A DNA stretch of 9,337 nt from JAJFGI01 sp036397065 (GTDB lineage: Bacteria > Pseudomonadota > Alphaproteobacteria > Kiloniellales > J153): contig DASWJP010000034.1 in the NCBI GenBank assembly GCA_036397065.1, positions 1 through 9,337 on the forward strand. The letters are read 5' to 3'. Positions 6,555-9,337 of the stretch are shown here, piece after piece. The notes under the pieces are model-generated. The model was given only the letters and a program-made list of their open reading frames with translations, had not been told where the DNA came from and searched no databases. Positions within the stretch are counted from its first letter, which is position 1. Every line of letters starts with the position of its first letter. The position numbers and the translations under genes are program-made.

Positions 6555-6819
6555 TGCGTCGCGCCAGAAGAAATCAGGTTGCGCCTACGCCTGCAGGCTG
6601 GCGATGAAGGCATCGCATGGGCCGATTTACGGAAACTGCTATTCTTGGCCTGAGATCTTGGGATTGCTAGCCTCACGCAGACATTAACGATGGGGTTGGT
6701 CTTGCCAAAATCCCGCACGCGACCAAGCGTTGAGGGCACGGTTTGAGCTATGTGTTCGGATCGTGCCCGACACGCAATGAAGGTGGTTTGGATGGCCGAG
6801 TGAGAACGGAGGAAGCCTA
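6555..6819. other. non-coding, inverted-repeat-rich segment upstream of KAP gene
   Basis: These 265 bases contain no credible gene and are lower in GC than the left flank (31/60 in 6601-6660). They hold a 10-base palindrome GCCTGCAGGC (6589-6598), a hairpin GCGATG-AAGG-CATCGC (6601-6616), the pair TTGGTC (6696-6701)/GACCAA (6721-6726), and the pair GGGCACG (6734-6740)/CGTGCCC (6762-6768). The minus strand stays open from about 6739 through the segment and reads like a decayed dispersed element, but I cannot name one. The promoter of the KAP gene should lie here; no clear -35/-10 pair was found. Confidence 0.45.
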
Positions 6820-8190
6820 ATGCGTCTGACGCCGCTAGAGCCAGAAATTCCTAGTGTCGGCGGCTTTACTGATGACAACGACTTGTTCGGGTATCGCGAT
6901 TTTGCTGAAAGGTTCGCCAATCTGGTGTGCAACATCAGCGAACCCCTGGTGGTCGCGCTGGATGGCCCATGGGGCAGCGGCAAATCGGTCTTTATCAAAC
7001 AATGGGCGGGACTCCTACGCGAGCGCAGCGTCCATACAATCTACTTTGACTCATTCGCAAATGACTACTGCGAGGATGCGTTTCTCGCGCTTTCAGCGGA
7101 AATCCACACCGTTGCCAAGAGTGCTCTTGGTGGAAACAAGAGTGTTACACGCCGCTATTTCAATCAAACCAAGAAAGTAGGTGCAGTGCTAGCGCCACTC
7201 ATGCTTCAGGTTGCCACGCGAATGGGTACCGCAGGGATTTTGAGTTTGAGTGATCTAGAGGTCGGAAACGATGCTGTAAAGGCCGCAGCTAGAGCGGTCG
7301 GAGACGAGGCGGCGAAAGCAATGGACAAAGCGATATCAGAGCGCCTCCGCAAGATGGCGCAGGAAAAGGCAACTTTGGCGGCTTTCCGCGAGGCGTTATC
7401 TGAGATTGCGAACAATTTGTCCAGGCAAAAGAATTCTGAACACGGTGGAGTCTATCCACTCGTTTTCATCGTCGATGAGTTAGATCGATGTCAGCCACCT
7501 TTTGCACTCAGCGTACTAGAACGAATCAAACACTTCTTCACGGTTCCAGGAGTGTGTTTTGTACTTGTAACACACCTTCCCCATCTTGAAACCATGACGA
7601 CGAGTGCGTATGGCACCGCTGTTGATGCGCACGCATATCTGGAGAAGTTCTACCAGCTACGCATAGCATTGCCAGAGCGCGGAGACAAACCTGCGAAGCA
7701 ACTTTCTACCTACTTTGCGCACTTGTGGAAAACGCTTGGCATCGAATTCACCGAACCACGGCAGGGTCAACTAATCCAACGTGACATTGAGTTATTGGCG
7801 ACAGCGCACCATCTTTCGCTTCGCCGGCTGGAGAGGGTGATGACCAACGTAGCACTGGTTTGCACTGCAGTTGGCCCTCGTCGGCTCGCTGTCGCACCTC
7901 TAATTGCAGGCCTTTGTGTCATGCGTCAGACTCACCCAGATCTATACAAGATGGCCCAACGGAAAGAACTTACTTGGGAAAGGATACGTGAATTTCTACA
8001 GCCCGCCAAAGCGCGAGGTATACAAGCTGATAGGGCTCTCGATTGGTGGAGGTATGTCACCGTCGGGGGCGCATTAACGCAGGATAGGGTCAACAATTTC
8101 GGAGAAACTCTAATCAAGTATGACGTGAGTGAGCCACGCGACTTGCTTCCTCTTATGGCAGAGTATATCGAGGAATTGGCGCAGAACTGA
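6820..8190 (+). CDS. KAP-family P-loop NTPase
   Basis: This 456-residue STAND/AAA-like NTPase has a Walker A at residues 49-56 (GPWGSGKS). Its Walker B reads VFIVDELDRC (215-224), the DELDRC form characteristic of KAP NTPases. Between them lies a long insertion. One stretch (about 119-142, VGAVLAPLMLQVATRMG) is hydrophobic and may touch the membrane, where KAP proteins often carry transmembrane helices. A Lys/Ala-rich helix (150-200) follows. After Walker B come the sensor-like VLVTHLPHLE segment and a helical C-terminal part. Family members include PifA of plasmid F, which excludes phage T7, and other accessory-region genes. A defence role here is inference. GGAGGAA (6808-6814) sits 5 bases before the ATG. 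Codon use is much less GC-biased than in the neighbours, which points to horizontal acquisition. No partner gene is adjacent. Confidence 0.85.
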   Translation: MRLTPLEPEIPSVGGFTDDNDLFGYRDFAERFANLVCNISEPLVVALDGPWGSGKSVFIKQWAGLLRERSVHTIYFDSFANDYCEDAFLALSAEIHTVAKSALGGNKSVTRRYFNQTKKVGAVLAPLMLQVATRMGTAGILSLSDLEVGNDAVKAAARAVGDEAAKAMDKAISERLRKMAQEKATLAAFREALSEIANNLSRQKNSEHGGVYPLVFIVDELDRCQPPFALSVLERIKHFFTVPGVCFVLVTHLPHLETMTTSAYGTAVDAHAYLEKFYQLRIALPERGDKPAKQLSTYFAHLWKTLGIEFTEPRQGQLIQRDIELLATAHHLSLRRLERVMTNVALVCTAVGPRRLAVAPLIAGLCVMRQTHPDLYKMAQRKELTWERIREFLQPAKARGIQADRALDWWRYVTVGGALTQDRVNNFGETLIKYDVSEPRDLLPLMAEYIEELAQN

Positions 8191-8309
8191 TCCTTTTCAA
8201 TTGAGCTTAGATAGCCACTACAACCGCGCTGGCACCGGCGTTGCCACCAATGCCCGCCTTGGATTGAAGCCGGCCGCTTGCTGCCGTTGGTGGACTCGAA
8301 TGATGCGAA

Positions 8310-8343
8310 CCGGCGCCGCGGGCATTACTGCCCGCCGCACCGG
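8310..8343 (-). terminator. hairpin at the convergent junction, 3' of the PEBP-like gene
   Basis: Bases 8310-8324 pair with 8329-8343 as a 15-position stem with two mismatches and a TTAC loop. The innermost seven pairs (GCGGGCA/TGCCCGC) are perfect. It starts 8 bases after the PEBP-like stop on the minus strand and about 120 bases after the KAP stop on the plus strand. Neither side has a T-run, so it may act as a bidirectional barrier rather than a classical intrinsic terminator. Confidence 0.5.
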
Positions 8344-8351
8344 CCGCCAGT

Positions 8352-8924
8352 TCAGCGCTTGTAGAGACCCATCAGCGACGCTTTGGCCAGGGTGTGGAAA
8401 TTCAGGTAGAAGCCGACCAGGGCCGCCGATGAGTCGGCGGTGACGTCGATCTTGTCTAAATCCACGGCGTGGACCGTGAACACGTAGCGGTGCGGATGAT
8501 CCCCCTGCGGCGGACAGGGGCCGCCGTAGCCGGGTGCGCCGAAATCGGTGCGCACTTGAAGCGCGCCCGGCGGCAGCATTGAGCCGTCGGCCATGCCGCC
8601 GCCCTTGGCCAGGCTGGCGGTCGCGGCGGGCAGGTTGACGACGACCCAGTGCCACCAGCCGCTGCCGGTCGGCGCGTCGGGATCGTAGGCGGTGATGGCG
8701 ATGGATTTCGTTCCCGCCGGAACGCCGCTCCAACTCAGCGACGGCGAGATGTTCCCGCCTTCGCAGCCGAACCCGGCAAACACCTGCTCGTTGGCGAGGT
8801 AGTCGCCGTCCTTGAATTCGCCGCTGGTCAGGGTCATGCCGTCGGCCAGAGCCGCATTTCCGGCGAGCATGGCCACGAATACGCCCAAGCATAGGCGTGA
8901 AACAACGTCGGCGAAGCGCTTCAT
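8352..8924 (-). CDS. secreted PEBP / YbhB-YbcL-like protein
   Basis: A 190-residue precursor in the phosphatidylethanolamine-binding protein family (bacterial YbhB/YbcL, Raf kinase inhibitor-like). Residues 1-27 form a signal peptide with a basic start (MKR), a hydrophobic core and an ALA cleavage site before D28, so the mature protein should be periplasmic or secreted. Family motifs are DPDAPTGSGWWHWVVVNLP (81-99) and GYGGPCPPQGDHPHRYVF (132-149), which build the ligand-binding pocket. The bacterial ligands and role are poorly known. The ATG at 8924 is chosen because GGGAGG (8930-8935) lies 5 bases upstream and a signal peptide follows. The frame stays open further upstream to 9032 without plausible coding content. 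It is convergent with the KAP gene and returns to the high-GC codon style. Confidence 0.92.
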   Translation of the reverse strand: MKRFADVVSRLCLGVFVAMLAGNAALADGMTLTSGEFKDGDYLANEQVFAGFGCEGGNISPSLSWSGVPAGTKSIAITAYDPDAPTGSGWWHWVVVNLPAATASLAKGGGMADGSMLPPGALQVRTDFGAPGYGGPCPPQGDHPHRYVFTVHAVDLDKIDVTADSSAALVGFYLNFHTLAKASLMGLYKR

Positions 8925-8946
8925 TTCATCCTCCCTTGATTGGCGA

Positions 8947-8966
8947 AACGTCCGCGACCGGACGTT
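8947..8966. promoter_or_regulatory. perfect inverted repeat upstream of the PEBP-like gene
   Basis: AACGTCCG (8947-8954) and CGGACGTT (8959-8966) form a perfect 8-base inverted repeat around a CGAC centre. It ends 11 bases upstream of the Shine-Dalgarno on the minus strand. It could be a repressor operator or a leader hairpin controlling translation. I cannot assign a regulator. Confidence 0.4.
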
Positions 8967-9058
8967 CCGGGTCACGTTTATGCCCAAATTGATAGCATAT
9001 GTCGGTGGCGGCTTGTCAGCGAATCTACCCATCGAACCGCGCGATGACTCCCCAGCCG

Positions 9059-9337
9059 TTACGCCGCCGGTCTCGCCAGTCGCGGGGCGCCGAAGAGGTA
9101 GCCCTGGCCGTAGTCGATTTCGTAGTCGAGCAGGTCGATGAGGCGGCTTTCGTCTTCGACCTTTTCGACGATCAGATCGATGCGGTGGCGGCGCAGGGCG
9201 CGCAGCAGGCCATGGTCCAGTTGCGCGCCGGAGAGCAGGCGGTCGATCTCGATCTTGATGAAGCGGATGTGGCGCGATGCCAAGGTGGGCGGGTCCAGGT
9301 TCAGATCGTTGACCCGGTCGAGAGAGAAACGGCAGCC
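9059..9337 (-). CDS. degenerate EAL-domain protein, C-terminal fragment (5' end beyond window)
   Basis: The last 92 codons of a gene entering from the right edge. The segment reads FSLDRVNDL, then IRFIKIEIDRLL, then RIDLIVEKVEDES, and ends in DYGQGYLFGAPR. This follows the last third of an EAL (cyclic-di-GMP phosphodiesterase) domain, including the Lys of the FIK strand and the closing QGYLF-P signature. The canonical metal-binding DDFG motif is replaced by LDRVN, so the domain is probably not catalytic and may bind c-di-GMP or a protein partner. The frame is open to the edge, so the TTG at 9283 is not a real start. The N-terminal part and its sensor domains cannot be seen. The stop is 135 bases upstream of the PEBP-like start on the same strand, with no obvious terminator. 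Confidence 0.75.
   Translation of the reverse strand, partial: GCRFSLDRVNDLNLDPPTLASRHIRFIKIEIDRLLSGAQLDHGLLRALRRHRIDLIVEKVEDESRLIDLLDYEIDYGQGYLFGAPRLARPAA

Noticed and set aside
6750..6803. 17-codon frame ending 16 bases before the KAP start
   Set aside because: It has no ribosome binding site and no recognisable product, and it lies inside the inverted-repeat region.
8191..8309. Possible tRNA or attachment-site fragment at the right edge of the KAP island
   Set aside because: No cloverleaf arms and no direct repeat matching the left edge were found by eye.
8949..8970. GGAAC...CGTT on the minus strand as an EcfG-type general stress promoter
   Set aside because: The two boxes are only 13 bases apart instead of about 16-17, and they fall within the inverted repeat, which explains both.
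8992..9019. CTGACA with TGCTAT or TATGCT on the minus strand as a promoter for the PEBP-like gene
   Set aside because: The spacing is 16 with a poor -10 box, or 14 with a better one. Neither is convincing.

Overview
The window looks like a chromosomal stretch from a high-GC alphaproteobacterium, probably of the Rhodospirillales type. I infer this from codon use, from the alphaproteobacterial HAD family at 626-1477, and from the GAF-containing nitrogen-type PTS enzyme I. No RNA gene, CRISPR array or intact insertion sequence was seen.

Left part (1-1477, minus strand): a HAD-superfamily hydrolase (626-1477) is followed, with a 7-base overlap, by the N-terminal half of an SRPBCC/DUF5939-like protein that runs off the window. 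Proteins that start this way commonly end in a class III adenylate/guanylate cyclase domain, but that part is outside the window. A roughly 300-base divergent region separates this pair from the plus-strand genes.

Centre (1772-6503, plus strand): ptsP (GAF plus enzyme I of the nitrogen PTS), a YchJ-family protein with two SEC-C metal-binding motifs, a single-domain MetE-like methionine synthase with all zinc ligands, and a histone H1/AlgP-like protein with a coiled-coil head and a long Lys/Arg/Ala/Pro tail. The gaps are short (73, 82 and 174 bases). The last gap holds a direct repeat and a nested inverted repeat that could fold as RNA. A nine-codon mini-ORF (stop included) with a good Shine-Dalgarno overlaps the probable ptsP start.

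Right-centre (about 6555-8215): a segment with clearly lower GC (30/60 in 7021-7080, against 39/60 in 3181-3240, counted by hand). It carries one gene, a KAP-family P-loop NTPase, preceded by about 265 non-coding bases rich in inverted repeats that may be a decayed repeat element. This is the best candidate for an acquired, possibly defence-related, locus. It has no recognisable partner gene here.

Right part (8352-9337, minus strand): a secreted PEBP/YbhB-YbcL-like protein with its own hairpin terminator candidate, then the C-terminal end of a degenerate EAL-domain protein that enters from the right edge.

The genes do not form one obvious pathway. PTS-Ntr enzyme I, a probable cyclase and an EAL protein are all signalling components, but the window gives no direct evidence that they act together.
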